Source: Fusibacter ferrireducens (GTDB taxonomy: Bacteria > Bacillota > Clostridia > Peptostreptococcales > Acidaminobacteraceae). From it: a stretch of DNA of 64,000 bases. A program made the translations under genes and the position numbers. Shown here one piece after another: positions 1 to 8,697 of the stretch. Below the pieces are notes generated by a model. It saw nothing but the letters and a program-made list of their open reading frames with translations. It did no database searches and was not told the origin of the DNA. Positions within the stretch are counted from its first letter, which is position 1, and the number at the start of each line of letters is the position of its first letter. The stretch covers positions 124,001 through 188,000 of the forward strand of contig NZ_JADKNH010000005.1 in NCBI RefSeq assembly GCF_015352425.1, given 5' to 3'.

Positions 1-2
1 TC

Positions 3-527
3 CAATGGGTTATGTCATCTGAAGCTCACCCATTGGTGAAAAGTTGTGTATTTCATTATGAATTTGAGTTTATTCATCCATTTTCAGATGGAAACGGGCG
101 GATGGGTCGCATGTGGCAGACGTTGATTCTATATAAATGGAAAAAAATATTTGGGTGGTTGCCAGTGGAATCCTTAATCAAAGAAAGACAAGATCAATAT
201 TATGAAGTGTTGGGTATATGTGATAAATCCGCTGATTCTGGAAAGTTTATCGAATTTTTACTTCAAGCCATTTATGATACCTTATGTGACCTTGGACAAA
301 CCGAACAAGTCTGCGTACAAGTAACGGAACAAGTCTTAAAGTTACTTGAAGCTATGGAAAATGAACCGTTAAGCACCAGTGAATTAATGGAGCGTGTCGG
401 GATTAAACACAGACCAACATTCAGAAATAATTACCTTTTGCCTGCTATGGAAAAAGGAATGGTTGAAATGACGATACCAGATAAACCAAATAGTAGCAAG
501 CAGAAATATATTAAAACTAAATCATGA
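3..527 (+). CDS. Fic family protein, C-terminal part (5' end outside window)
   Basis: The reading frame is open from the first bases, so the gene begins before the window; the first internal ATG is at 12. The Fic motif HPFSDGNGRMGR (bases about 75-110) holds the catalytic His and the ATP-binding GNGR of Fic adenylyltransferases, which AMPylate proteins with ATP. The last ~70 residues look like a winged-helix domain (LSTSELMERVGIKHRPTF), as in many chromosomal Fic proteins. The inhibitory helix, if on the N-terminal side, lies outside the window, so regulation cannot be judged. It faces the end of apbE, 6 bp away, tail to tail. The target is unknown. Confidence 0.9.
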   Translation, partial: QWVMSSEAHPLVKSCVFHYEFEFIHPFSDGNGRMGRMWQTLILYKWKKIFGWLPVESLIKERQDQYYEVLGICDKSADSGKFIEFLLQAIYDTLCDLGQTEQVCVQVTEQVLKLLEAMENEPLSTSELMERVGIKHRPTFRNNYLLPAMEKGMVEMTIPDKPNSSKQKYIKTKS

Positions 528-533
528 GATGAC

Positions 534-1472
534 TCAAACGCTGCTGTAATGGATTTTCCCCTTAAGATTATGGGTATGTGCCATCCTACCATCTGTAGTG
601 ATGACGATTGCCGCCATGCCCTCAATATCATTTACCTTTTGTAAGATTGTACGGATATCAAGGCCAAAAAATTTTGTCGTATAGAGATCACAATCTAAGG
701 AATGATTGGTAATGATGGTCAGTGAGGCAATATTCGTTTCTATTGGATAACCCGTTTCACTGTCGAAAATATGGTGGTAGGTCTTTCCATCAATTTCAAA
801 GGTGCGCTCATAAATGCCTGAAGTGACCACTGATTGATTTCTAACGCTGACACTGGCAACCAAATTGCCCCTTGGTAGAAAGGGGTTTTGAATCCCAACT
901 TGCCATTCTGCATTGCCTTTAGGAGAATCGCCATAGACGAGTACGTTTCCCCCTAAATCGACCATGGCTGAAACCGCATCATTTTCCTTAAAAAATGCCA
1001 TAACTTTATCACAGAAATAACCCTTGGCAATGGCGCCGAGGTCTATTGTCATGCCCTTTTTCTTAAAAAAAACAGTTTCATTTTCTTCATCTAGGGAGAT
1101 ATTTTCTGATTTTATGAGATTTAGCACGGCTGCAATCTCTTCTTGGCTGGGGACGCAGGCGTCTTCAAAGCCTATATGCCATAGTTTTGTAAGGGGTCCG
1201 ATTGCAATGTTTAAAAGGCTATCCTCTGCTTCACTGTGTGTTTTGCCAATCTTTATAAGGTCAAATAAGTCGGAATCTACCTTCTGGGGGGCTTTGTAAG
1301 CGGTCTCTTTTAGGTTGGCAAGTGGTGAGGTGTCACTATTGGCACTAAAGACCTGTTCGAATCGACTCAGCATCTTTGAAGCCTCATCTATGAGTGCTTC
1401 AGCACCTTGGCTTGTTAAGTAGAGTTTAATGACTGTGCCCATGAGGTAAAGTGTTTTCTTAGAAGTTTCCAT
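534..1472 (-). CDS. apbE: FAD:protein FMN transferase (ApbE family)
   Basis: ApbE enzymes transfer FMN from FAD onto a Ser/Thr of FMN_bind domains using Mg2+. Family landmarks are visible: DLGAIAKG (about 144-151), DLGGNV (about 172-177), HHIFDSETGYP (about 235-245) and the acidic metal region SLDCDLYTT. At 312 aa it is of normal length. No signal peptide or lipobox is present, so it should act in the cytoplasm. It follows the LysR gene by 2 bp on the same strand (operon). The divergent operon encodes a flavoprotein carrying a matching flavinylation motif, and a second candidate substrate lies at 59318. Those partners are inferred from motif and context. Confidence 0.92.
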   Translation of the reverse strand: METSKKTLYLMGTVIKLYLTSQGAEALIDEASKMLSRFEQVFSANSDTSPLANLKETAYKAPQKVDSDLFDLIKIGKTHSEAEDSLLNIAIGPLTKLWHIGFEDACVPSQEEIAAVLNLIKSENISLDEENETVFFKKKGMTIDLGAIAKGYFCDKVMAFFKENDAVSAMVDLGGNVLVYGDSPKGNAEWQVGIQNPFLPRGNLVASVSVRNQSVVTSGIYERTFEIDGKTYHHIFDSETGYPIETNIASLTIITNHSLDCDLYTTKFFGLDIRTILQKVNDIEGMAAIVITTDGRMAHTHNLKGKIHYSSV

Positions 1473-1474
1473 AC

Positions 1475-2413
1475 TTATTCTCCTAAACTGAAAGCATTTT
1501 CTGTGTCAATAGAGAATGCGTTTATGAGTGCCAAATCTGTTTCTGAGAGTGACCTGTCTGAGTGATAGGCTATAAAAAAATCCAAACTCAGCTCATCTAC
1601 TGGCAGTGTGTAGAGGTTGTATTTTTCTGGACAGGGTGATACGCGAATGCTCTCAGGGACGAAAGTTAAGCCTATATTGTTCATAGCAAGTCTTTGAATG
1701 GTGTAAATTTCAGTGCTTTCCAGGATAATTTTAGGTGTGATTTTATAAACACTCAAAAGCTGATCTATTTGACTTCTTATGGAAGACCCCTTACGGGTTA
1801 AAATGAGGTTTTGGGAGAGCAAGGTCTTCATATCATAAGTCCCTGCATCAATAATGGCAATCCCTTCTCTATAAAGCGCACACGAGCGCGGGATAATGAC
1901 ACTGTAGCTGTTTTTTCCCAAAATGGTCGAGCTCAGATTTGGAGAGATGTTTCTAGAGTTTTGTCCTATCCAAAAATCCAGTTCACCACTTAATGTGCGT
2001 TTTTCATTTTTTTCAGGTAAATCTTCAAAGAGCTCAACTTTGCAGGTCGGATGGGTTTTAAAAAAATTTGGGAGTAGTAACGGCAAGAGGTAAGTCCCAA
2101 GACTCGGGAGAATCCCAATTTTAATCACCTGCTTGTCTTGGCCAGCAACAGCTGCTATTTCACGTAAAAATCTCGAATAACGATTTTCTAGTGAGGTTAA
2201 GTACTCATAATATATTTTACCCTGTTCTGTTAAGCGATAAGGGAGTTCGCTTCTGTTAATGAGTTCACATTCAAGTTGCTTTTCAATGCGTTTGATAACC
2301 TGTGTTAGGTAGGGCTGAGAGACATAGAGTGCCTTGGCGGCCTTACCATAATTGCTATATTTGAGTATAGCGTCAATGTAATAAAGGGTGTTCTGAGGAC
2401 TATTTTGTGACAT
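1475..2413 (-). CDS. LysR family transcriptional regulator
   Basis: A 312-residue protein with an N-terminal winged helix-turn-helix (about 8-65; YGKAAKALYVSQPYLTQVIKRIEKQL) followed by a periplasmic-binding-like effector domain, the standard LysR plan. It is transcribed with apbE and divergently from the FMN reductase/flavoprotein operon, so by family habit it probably controls that operon and itself. The 142-bp divergent spacer holds a perfect 16-bp palindrome suited to LysR binding. The effector is unknown; a substrate of the flavoprotein reductase is a natural guess. Confidence 0.9.
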   Translation of the reverse strand: MSQNSPQNTLYYIDAILKYSNYGKAAKALYVSQPYLTQVIKRIEKQLECELINRSELPYRLTEQGKIYYEYLTSLENRYSRFLREIAAVAGQDKQVIKIGILPSLGTYLLPLLLPNFFKTHPTCKVELFEDLPEKNEKRTLSGELDFWIGQNSRNISPNLSSTILGKNSYSVIIPRSCALYREGIAIIDAGTYDMKTLLSQNLILTRKGSSIRSQIDQLLSVYKITPKIILESTEIYTIQRLAMNNIGLTFVPESIRVSPCPEKYNLYTLPVDELSLDFFIAYHSDRSLSETDLALINAFSIDTENAFSLGE

Positions 2414-2461
2414 ATGTACCGCCTCTCTTTAAGGATGGGTAGATTTTATTTATAACTGATG

Positions 2462-2477
2462 ATAACAAATTTGTTAT
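2462..2477. promoter_or_regulatory. Perfect palindrome in the divergent LysR/flavoprotein promoter region
   Basis: ATAACAAATTTGTTAT is a perfect 16-bp inverted repeat about 50 bp upstream of the LysR start and about 100 bp upstream of the FMN reductase start. LysR proteins bind A/T-rich dyads in such positions. Assignment to this LysR is inference. Confidence 0.55.
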
Positions 2478-2579
2478 TAAAGTTCAATATATAACTATTA
2501 GATAGACTTTTGTGAATGTGTTAAAATTATATCAATAAAATGCAATGGCTATTATTTGCCATACAGAGAGGGGAAACCA

Positions 2580-3179
2580 ATGAAATATTTAGCAATTGTA
2601 GGCACAAATGCGGATGTATCGACGAATCGTATGTTGCTTCAATTCATGCAAAAGCATTTTGCAAGTGATGTAGACATAGAGCTTTGTGAAATCAAGGCAT
2701 TACCTGCTTTCTACGAGCCAGAAGGTGAAGAAGTGCCTGAAACCGTCGTGGAATTATCGAAAAAAATCATAGATGCGGATGGCGTTATCATCGCAACACC
2801 AGAATATGACCATGCTATTCCAGCAGTACTGAAGAGTGCACTTGAATGGATCAGCTATACAAGTCAGGCGCTCACAGACAAACCGGTTTTAATCGTAGGG
2901 GCGTCTCATGGTGTTTTAGGGTCTTCTAGAGCACAAGCTCACCTCAGACAAATCCTTGACTCACCTGAACTTGCAGCGAGAATTATGCCAAGCAGTGAAT
3001 TCCTTCTTGGCAAATCACAAGAGGCATTTGATTATGCAGGGAAGTTAAAATACCCTGATAAATTAGCAGAGCTCAATGAAGTTTTTAGAGAATTTTTACT
3101 CTTTACCAAAATCACTACAGAGTTATTAGCAGAAAAAGCAGTCATTAAAAAAGATAAAAAATATACTTGGCAAGAATAG
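2580..3179 (+). CDS. NAD(P)H-dependent FMN reductase (flavodoxin-like)
   Basis: A single-domain flavodoxin-fold reductase of 199 aa. It has the N-terminal phosphate-binding strand-loop ([17 protein letters not shown]), the family signature [19 protein letters not shown] (P-E-Y-x-H) and [20 protein letters not shown]. Such enzymes use NAD(P)H to reduce FMN. The ATG at 2580 is chosen because GAGAGGGG lies 6-7 bp before it; a TTG at 2556 would put the ribosome site inside the gene. The protein resembles the N-terminal domain of the next gene, which starts 8 bp downstream, suggesting duplication and a shared electron path. Confidence 0.88.
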   Translation: MKYLAIVGTNADVSTNRMLLQFMQKHFASDVDIELCEIKALPAFYEPEGEEVPETVVELSKKIIDADGVIIATPEYDHAIPAVLKSALEWISYTSQALTDKPVLIVGASHGVLGSSRAQAHLRQILDSPELAARIMPSSEFLLGKSQEAFDYAGKLKYPDKLAELNEVFREFLLFTKITTELLAEKAVIKKDKKYTWQE

Positions 3180-3187
3180 GAGAGCAC

Positions 3188-5611
3188 ATGATGAAATTTA
3201 TTGCGATTGCTGGAACGAGTGCGAAAAAATCATATAACCGTTCACTCCTTCAGTTCATGAAAAAGTATTTTGAACAAAAAGCTGAAATTGAAATTATGGA
3301 CATAGCAGATGTCCCTATGTTTAACCAATCAGATGACCAGTCTAATACAGAAATTCTACAGATGTTTAATGATAAAATCACTGAGAGCGACGGGGTGATC
3401 ATTGCAACGCCAGAATATAACCACTCAATCCCATCAAGCCTCAAGAGCCTTATCGAATGGCTTAGCTTTGAGCTTCATCCGCTTGTGGGAAAGCCCGTGA
3501 TGGTTCTTGGAGCGTCAAGAGACGTACAGGGGTCGTCACGTGCACAGTTACATCTTCGCCAGATCTTAGATGCACCGGGTGTGGATGCTAATGTCATGCC
3601 GGGTTACGAGTTTTTACTCGGGAATGCTCACAAGGCTTTTGATGAAAACGGAGATCTTAATAGCGAAAGAACAATTGATTTCTTAGAAATATGTTTCTTG
3701 CGTTTTATGCGTTTCTCAAAAATATCCAACCTTTTAAATGAAGAAGAAGAATTTGAGTTTAACCCAGGAGATTATGAAGTCAGTACACTGGGACATGGTG
3801 GCAGTCTACCCATGAAGGTGACTTTCAGTGAAAAGCGTATTGAGACGATAGAAATTGACAGAGAAGGTGAAACAGAAGGCCTTGCAGACGTTGTTTTCAC
3901 AAGAATTCCTGATCGTATTATCGAAGGACAAACTCTGAATGTCGATGCACTTTCAGGTGCTTCGGAAACGAGTAATGCTGTACTTGATGGCGTTGCAAAA
4001 GCGATTAAACTTGCAGGGGTTAACCCTGATATCTTAAAGAGACGCCCTAAACCACCAAGTGCTCTAAAGAGAGAGGATGAAGAATATACCTGTGATGTGG
4101 TAGTCGTAGGTGGGGGTGGTGCAGGACTTAGTGCTGCGGCTACAGCTCTTCAAAAGGGTGCAAATACAATTGTTATTGAAAAGTACCCAGCAGTGGGCGG
4201 TAATACCATCCGTTCAGGTGGTCCGGTCAATGCAGCTAATCCAGAGTGGCAATCTGGATTTGAGGAAAATCCAGGTGAGAGAACGACTATAGAAGGCCTG
4301 CTTGCCACTGATGAAAAATTGATTCACGCTGAGTATTTAGAAGACTTTAGAGCTCTAAAGAAAGAATTTGAAGCCTATGAAGAAAAGTTTAAAGGCACAA
4401 AAGGACATCTCTTTGACTCACCGCTACTTCACAGAATGCAGACTTATTTTGGCGGCAAGCGAACAGACCTTAACGGCAATGATATTTACGGTCAATATGA
4501 TTTGGTAAAAATTATGACAGACCATGCGCTTGAAAGTGTCAAATGGCTTGAAGAAATTGGTGTTGAATATGATAAGAGTATCGTTTTTGCACCAGTAGGC
4601 GCATTGTGGCGTCGTGGACATAAGCCTGTTAAGAGCTATGGTACAGCATTTATTTTAGCCCTAAGAGATTATGTTGAAGCCAGCTCTGGCAAAATCATAA
4701 CAGATAGTCCTGTAAAAGAATTCATCCTAGAAGATGGCGAGATTAAAGGTGTGATTGCAACAGGGGAAAATGGTCAAAAGATTACAATTCATGCTAAAAA
4801 AGTCGTACTTGCAAGTGGTGGCTTTGGTGCCAATACAAAAATGCTTAAAGAATACAACACATACTGGCAAGAAATTGACGACAATATCAGAACCACAAAC
4901 TCATATGCAATGACTGGCGATGGGATTTTACTTGGACAATCAGTGGGCGCGGCACTTACAGGTATGGGCTTTACACAGATGATGCCAGTTTCTGATCCAG
5001 AAACGGGTGAACTCTTCAGTGGTATTCAAGTACCTCCTGAAAACTTTGTGATTGTCAATACAGAAGGCAAAAGGTTTGTCAACGAGTTCTCGGGCAGAGA
5101 CGTATTGACCAAAGCGGCAATTGAACAAGGGGGCTTATTCTACCTCATAGCGGACAGTGAAATCAAGAAAACGGCTGCCAATACAAGTGAAGAAAAATTA
5201 GAGCTTCAAGTGGCAGCAGGAACACTCTTTAAAGCAGATACAATTGAAGCACTTGCTGAGAAAGTAGGTATGAATCCAGAGAGCCTTGCAGACACTATTA
5301 AAAAATACAATTCATATGTTGATGCAGGTTTTGATCCGGAATTCCACAAAGATACTTTCAGCTTAAAAGTAGAAAAAGCACCTTTTTATGCAACACCGAG
5401 AAAACCAGCGGTTCACCATACGATGGGGGGCTTAAAAATTGATACGTCTACGCGCGTATTAGATGAAAAAGGCAATCCAATTAAAAACCTATATGCGGCT
5501 GGAGAAGTTGCAGGTGGCATCCATGCGGGTAACCGTCTTGGCGGCAATGCACTCACCGATATCTTTACATTTGGTAGAATCGCTGGAAGAACAGCAGTTG
5601 AAGAAATGTAA
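3188..5611 (+). CDS. Three-domain flavoprotein 2-enoate reductase (FMN_red-FMN_bind-FAD_binding_2)
   Basis: An 807-aa cytoplasmic protein in three parts: FMN_red (about 1-185, with [10 protein letters not shown]), FMN_bind (about 200-275, with flavinylation motif DALSGAS near 253-259), and a fumarate-reductase-like FAD domain (about 300-807; [11 protein letters not shown]). Relatives are soluble NADH-dependent fumarate, urocanate, acrylate or cinnamate reductases. Catalytic-type residues visible are Arg in GKRFVNE (~627), His in HHTMGG (~741) and Arg in GNRLGGNAL (~782). The position where fumarate reductases have a substrate His (HPT) reads QMMP (~596), so fumarate may not be the substrate. 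Start 3188 follows AGGAGAGC; the TTG at 3167 overlaps the upstream gene. Apparently an operon with the FMN reductase. Confidence 0.88.
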   Translation: MMKFIAIAGTSAKKSYNRSLLQFMKKYFEQKAEIEIMDIADVPMFNQSDDQSNTEILQMFNDKITESDGVIIATPEYNHSIPSSLKSLIEWLSFELHPLVGKPVMVLGASRDVQGSSRAQLHLRQILDAPGVDANVMPGYEFLLGNAHKAFDENGDLNSERTIDFLEICFLRFMRFSKISNLLNEEEEFEFNPGDYEVSTLGHGGSLPMKVTFSEKRIETIEIDREGETEGLADVVFTRIPDRIIEGQTLNVDALSGASETSNAVLDGVAKAIKLAGVNPDILKRRPKPPSALKREDEEYTCDVVVVGGGGAGLSAAATALQKGANTIVIEKYPAVGGNTIRSGGPVNAANPEWQSGFEENPGERTTIEGLLATDEKLIHAEYLEDFRALKKEFEAYEEKFKGTKGHLFDSPLLHRMQTYFGGKRTDLNGNDIYGQYDLVKIMTDHALESVKWLEEIGVEYDKSIVFAPVGALWRRGHKPVKSYGTAFILALRDYVEASSGKIITDSPVKEFILEDGEIKGVIATGENGQKITIHAKKVVLASGGFGANTKMLKEYNTYWQEIDDNIRTTNSYAMTGDGILLGQSVGAALTGMGFTQMMPVSDPETGELFSGIQVPPENFVIVNTEGKRFVNEFSGRDVLTKAAIEQGGLFYLIADSEIKKTAANTSEEKLELQVAAGTLFKADTIEALAEKVGMNPESLADTIKKYNSYVDAGFDPEFHKDTFSLKVEKAPFYATPRKPAVHHTMGGLKIDTSTRVLDEKGNPIKNLYAAGEVAGGIHAGNRLGGNALTDIFTFGRIAGRTAVEEM

Positions 5612-5649
5612 TAGAGAGCTCTAAAAAATCATAAAATAGTCAATAGCTT

Positions 5650-5690
5650 AAAAAGTTCTGATCGTAAGATATGATCAGAACTTTTTTTAT
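5650..5690 (+). terminator. Rho-independent terminator after the flavoprotein operon
   Basis: AAAAGTTCTGATC (5651-5663) pairs perfectly with GATCAGAACTTTT (5673-5685), followed by a T run. It ends the flavoprotein operon. Confidence 0.9.
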
Positions 5691-6118
5691 ATAAATAAGT
5701 GATAGGTCCTATTTGGCATTTATAGGATGCTATGTAACTTACATTCACATAGATGGATTTGTCCATAATGCCGCGAGTTATTTTGAAGAGCGGAAACTTG
5801 GATGACGAATAGATGATGTTTAAAAGTCTTCTACAGAAGACAAAAATCTAAATATTGAACAAAAAGTCTTTCACAAAAGACTTTTTGTTGGTAGAAATCA
5901 TTCATTTTATTTTGCACAAATAAAACAATTGTATATAAATAATCATAATAATATATTGATATTTCTTAGAGCGTACAATATACTATATGGTAACAACTGT
6001 TAAAACATGAAAATGAATGGAAATATGTGTATCTACTAGGAGATTGCATTGGTATTTCGATCAATAAAATACTGTAAGGTTAATTTTGAATTTTTTATTT
6101 ATACATAAAATTACAATT
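5691..6118. other. Gene-free AT-rich spacer with a second strong hairpin
   Basis: No ORF with a credible ribosome site is seen. A perfect 14-bp inverted repeat, AACAAAAAGTCTTT (5858-5871) and AAAGACTTTTTGTT (5876-5889), forms a terminator-like hairpin although no gene ends just before it. A partial copy of its sequence (AAAGTCTT...AGAAGAC) lies about 35 bp upstream. This could be the end of a small RNA or a decayed gene. Confidence 0.45.
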
Positions 6119-6154
6119 TTGACATTGACAAGATATAAAGTTATATATTATGAT
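6119..6154 (+). promoter_or_regulatory. Promoter, tandem TTGACA boxes
   Basis: Two abutting TTGACA hexamers (6119-6124 and 6125-6130) stand 17-18 bp upstream of overlapping -10 candidates TATATA (6142-6147) and TATGAT (6149-6154). This is a sigma-A type promoter region about 140 bp before the zinc-ribbon gene. Confidence 0.55.
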
Positions 6155-6289
6155 TATAGAAATAAAATTACAATTATTTTGTTGAGCTGTTTTGAGAGGT
6201 TAACAGAGGGGTTGTAGAGCCTAAGATACGGGCACTTTGTTATTAATTGGATGATTTCAAAGAAAAAGAAAGGAAAGAGAGGAAAATTC

Positions 6290-6745
6290 ATGTCACTATT
6301 TAATACGCTGAATACTTTAGCTAAAAGCCTTGGTGATGTAACCAGTGATGCGCTTGAGGGCAACAATGTGGGTAGTAAGTTGAGCAAAGAAAGAGCAGAA
6401 AGAGCTGATATTTTGGCTGAAATTGGTGGATTCTATTACGAGCAGTACCAAGAGGGTGCTCAATTTGATGGTGTAATTCTAGATTTTATGAAAAGGGCTG
6501 ATGTGCATACGGCAAATATTCAAAACTTAGAAAGTCAACTTAGTGGATTAAATAATCGAAATCAGCGTCAAGGGGTTAAATGTAATTCTTGTGGGAGTAT
6601 TAACAGTGAAGGCAATAAATTTTGTCGGGAGTGTGGGGGCAATTTAATTCTAGAACCAGCGCCAATGAAAAATTGTCCGAGCTGTGGTGTTGTTGTGGCA
6701 AATGAGTCCGCTTTTTGTGGCGAATGTGGCACTAAAATTGAATAA
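6290..6745 (+). CDS. Double zinc-ribbon protein
   Basis: A 151-aa protein. The first ~80 residues are helical with no recognised domain, followed by two CxxC...CxxC ribbons (KCNSCGS...FCRECGG and NCPSCGV...FCGECGT), each a four-Cys zinc site. The start at 6290 is preceded by GAGAGGA; the ATG at 6251 would add only a lysine-rich stretch that includes the ribosome site. The next gene, 14 bp downstream, also ends in a zinc ribbon, so the two products may act together. Function unknown; such proteins are often scaffolds or regulators in Clostridia. Confidence 0.8.
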   Translation: MSLFNTLNTLAKSLGDVTSDALEGNNVGSKLSKERAERADILAEIGGFYYEQYQEGAQFDGVILDFMKRADVHTANIQNLESQLSGLNNRNQRQGVKCNSCGSINSEGNKFCRECGGNLILEPAPMKNCPSCGVVVANESAFCGECGTKIE

Positions 6746-6759
6746 AGGGGGAATTGAAA

Positions 6760-7791
6760 ATGAATGCAAAACAAATTTACAATCAAACGATGCCTTTTAA
6801 TATGGCTAAATTGGTATTAGGTCTTATTACGGTGGGGTTGTCTTTGATTCTTTTGGCAATACTTGAAGGCATCGGTTGGTTGTTTGGAAGTAGTGGCATA
6901 GTCGTTACATTTTTTTTATGGCTAGCAGGTGCAGGTGCCATACGTTTTTTTATCATGCATTATATGGGCTATTTGGTCAAAGCCGGTCATATCGCTGTTG
7001 TTACTGAAGCCGTGATCAAAGGCGTGATTCCAGAAAATCAAGTAGAATATGGTAAGCAAAAAGTGACCGAGCGCTTTGTGACATCCAATGCGTTTTTTGT
7101 GATTGATAATTTGGTCACTGCATCTGTTAGACAGATACAAAGAGGGATTGAAAAAATGGGTGGTGCACTTGATTTCATTCCTGGTATTGGAGTAATAACA
7201 AATCTTGCACAATTCTTTGTATCGATATCACTTGGATATGTTGATGAATGCTGTTTAGGTTATACATTTTATAAGAAGGAACAAGGCGCGTTTGAAAGTG
7301 CTACAGATGGTGTTGTTATATATGCTCAAAATTGGAAAGAGTTACTCAAAAGTGCTGTAATCACAATGATTAAAGTTCTTGTTACCCTTTTAGTTTTAAC
7401 CTTACTGACTTTCCTCGTAATTGGCATGTTATTTAAAGCGCTTCATTGGAGTACTCTCATAGCCTTTTTAATAGCTTGCTTGATCGTTTGGGTAATTAAA
7501 TTTGCCTTTATTGATAGCTACATAATGATAAACATGATGACGACTTATATGAGTACAGCAGAAACGACAGAGATTTCTTATGATCTTTACGATAAACTTT
7601 GTGGACTTTCTGGGAAGTTTAAAGAGCTGTTTAATAAAGCCAAGAATGAATCCGTTGGTAGTAGATCTAGTGAGAATAGCTTCGTTGCTCAAAACTCACA
7701 AAAAGATACTAATACTAAATTCTGTGGAAAATGCGGGGCAAAAAATAGTTTTGAAACAAAATTTTGCACGGCTTGTGGAGATAAGATATAG
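6760..7791 (+). CDS. Multi-span membrane protein with C-terminal zinc ribbon
   Basis: A 343-aa protein with hydrophobic segments near residues 15-38, 42-68, a long amphipathic middle, and two strong helices near 205-255. The tail carries one zinc ribbon (FCGKCGAKNSF...FCTACGD). The start at 6760 follows AAAGGGGGAA; the TTG at 6754 is too close to that site. It appears to share an operon with the double zinc-ribbon gene. No transport or enzyme motif is recognised. The common ribbon ending suggests that both proteins form one membrane-associated unit; this is inference. Confidence 0.75.
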   Translation: MNAKQIYNQTMPFNMAKLVLGLITVGLSLILLAILEGIGWLFGSSGIVVTFFLWLAGAGAIRFFIMHYMGYLVKAGHIAVVTEAVIKGVIPENQVEYGKQKVTERFVTSNAFFVIDNLVTASVRQIQRGIEKMGGALDFIPGIGVITNLAQFFVSISLGYVDECCLGYTFYKKEQGAFESATDGVVIYAQNWKELLKSAVITMIKVLVTLLVLTLLTFLVIGMLFKALHWSTLIAFLIACLIVWVIKFAFIDSYIMINMMTTYMSTAETTEISYDLYDKLCGLSGKFKELFNKAKNESVGSRSSENSFVAQNSQKDTNTKFCGKCGAKNSFETKFCTACGDKI

Positions 7792-7851
7792 ATGTCTGGC
7801 AGTTAACCCATATAAATAATTGAGTTGTTTTAAAGTGATTTCCAATAAACC

Positions 7852-7893
7852 AATGACTAGAACGGAGGAAACTAGATTTGTTCTAGTCATTTT
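7852..7893 (+). terminator. Rho-independent terminator
   Basis: AATGACTAGAAC (7852-7863) pairs perfectly with GTTCTAGTCATT (7880-7891), followed by TTTAT. It ends the zinc-ribbon operon. Confidence 0.85.
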
Positions 7894-8046
7894 TATATCA
7901 TAAGGATTGTTTGCTTTGCTTCAATTAGAAGTGCAAATGATCATTGAGCAGTGCATTTGGAAGAGAGTTGTTTATTTTTATAATTCCAAATTATATGTTG
8001 ATGATTTCAGAGAGAGCTTAAGGTGGTTGATATAGCAGGAGAGCAT

Positions 8047-8193
8047 ATGGTTTCTAAAAAATCAAAAAAAATAGAAAAGAAAATAAAAAAAGAAGAGAAA
8101 AGAAAAAAAGAATATGGGAGAAAAAGATGTTCTCACATTTTAAAAAGGAGTTCCATTTTTTTACTAAGCGTTCATTGGAAGTCGTTGGGTTAA
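8047..8193 (+). CDS. Small lysine-rich ORF overlapping the next gene
   Basis: An ATG at 8047, preceded at good distance by AGGAGAG, opens a 48-codon frame starting MVSKKSKKIEKKIKKEEKRK. It runs through A-rich DNA and overlaps the following ORF in another frame. It may be a real small basic peptide, or the true N-terminus of the next gene cut off by a frameshift in the poly-A tracts. The good ribosome site is the only support for translation. Confidence 0.35.
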   Translation: MVSKKSKKIEKKIKKEEKRKKEYGRKRCSHILKRSSIFLLSVHWKSLG

Positions 8194-8603
8194 CAAGGCT
8201 TAAATGTAAACAAGGGGAATATTCATACGGTGGCAAAAGCGATATTGAATTTTTAGAGGTCGTTTCTCAAGAAAATGATTTTGAAGGTATATTGGTGCGA
8301 CTGAGCAAGACAGCAGAAGAAGACATAAAGCCAGAAGCTGATCTGGGCACTTTTTATGTAATAAAAAATAGAAGAGGCGATATTAGATTTGTAGAAATTG
8401 GTATTGAGGATGATCCCATTTGCACTGTTGTTAAAAGAGCAAGAATTTGTTATTTTCTTTACATCGTATTACCACGTATCCTTTTGGGGACCGCTTTTGC
8501 GCATATGGCACTAGTTGTTTATTTTTCACAAAAAATTTTGGACAGACAACATTCCTTTTATATTAAATGGCATGATTTGAGCATATTAAAGACAGAAAAT
8601 TAG
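8127..8603 (+). CDS. Hypothetical protein with one membrane segment
   Basis: A 158-aa protein not matched to any family. Residues ~1-100 look soluble and beta-rich with many charged residues. Residues ~105-132 (ICYFLYIVLPRILLGTAFAHMALVVYF) form the only clear hydrophobic helix, leaving a short tail. The ATG at 8127 is 6 bp after GGGAG. The overlapping lysine-rich ORF upstream leaves the true N-terminus uncertain. It stands alone between a terminator and an inverted repeat. Confidence 0.6.
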   Translation: MFSHFKKEFHFFTKRSLEVVGLTRLKCKQGEYSYGGKSDIEFLEVVSQENDFEGILVRLSKTAEEDIKPEADLGTFYVIKNRRGDIRFVEIGIEDDPICTVVKRARICYFLYIVLPRILLGTAFAHMALVVYFSQKILDRQHSFYIKWHDLSILKTEN

Positions 8604-8630
8604 GCGTAAAGTAAAGTTAAAATAAAATGC

Positions 8631-8663
8631 TTACTGCCATAAGCGTTACAGCTATGGCAGTAA
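8631..8663 (+). terminator. Inverted repeat after the 8127 gene
   Basis: TTACTGCCATA (8631-8641) pairs with TATGGCAGTAA (8653-8663). The T run after it is weak, so it may be a poor terminator or a leader hairpin for the CapA-like gene that starts 35 bp later. Confidence 0.45.
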
Positions 8664-8697
8664 ATTTGCGTTCATGCTTGAAAAAAGGAGGTATATA

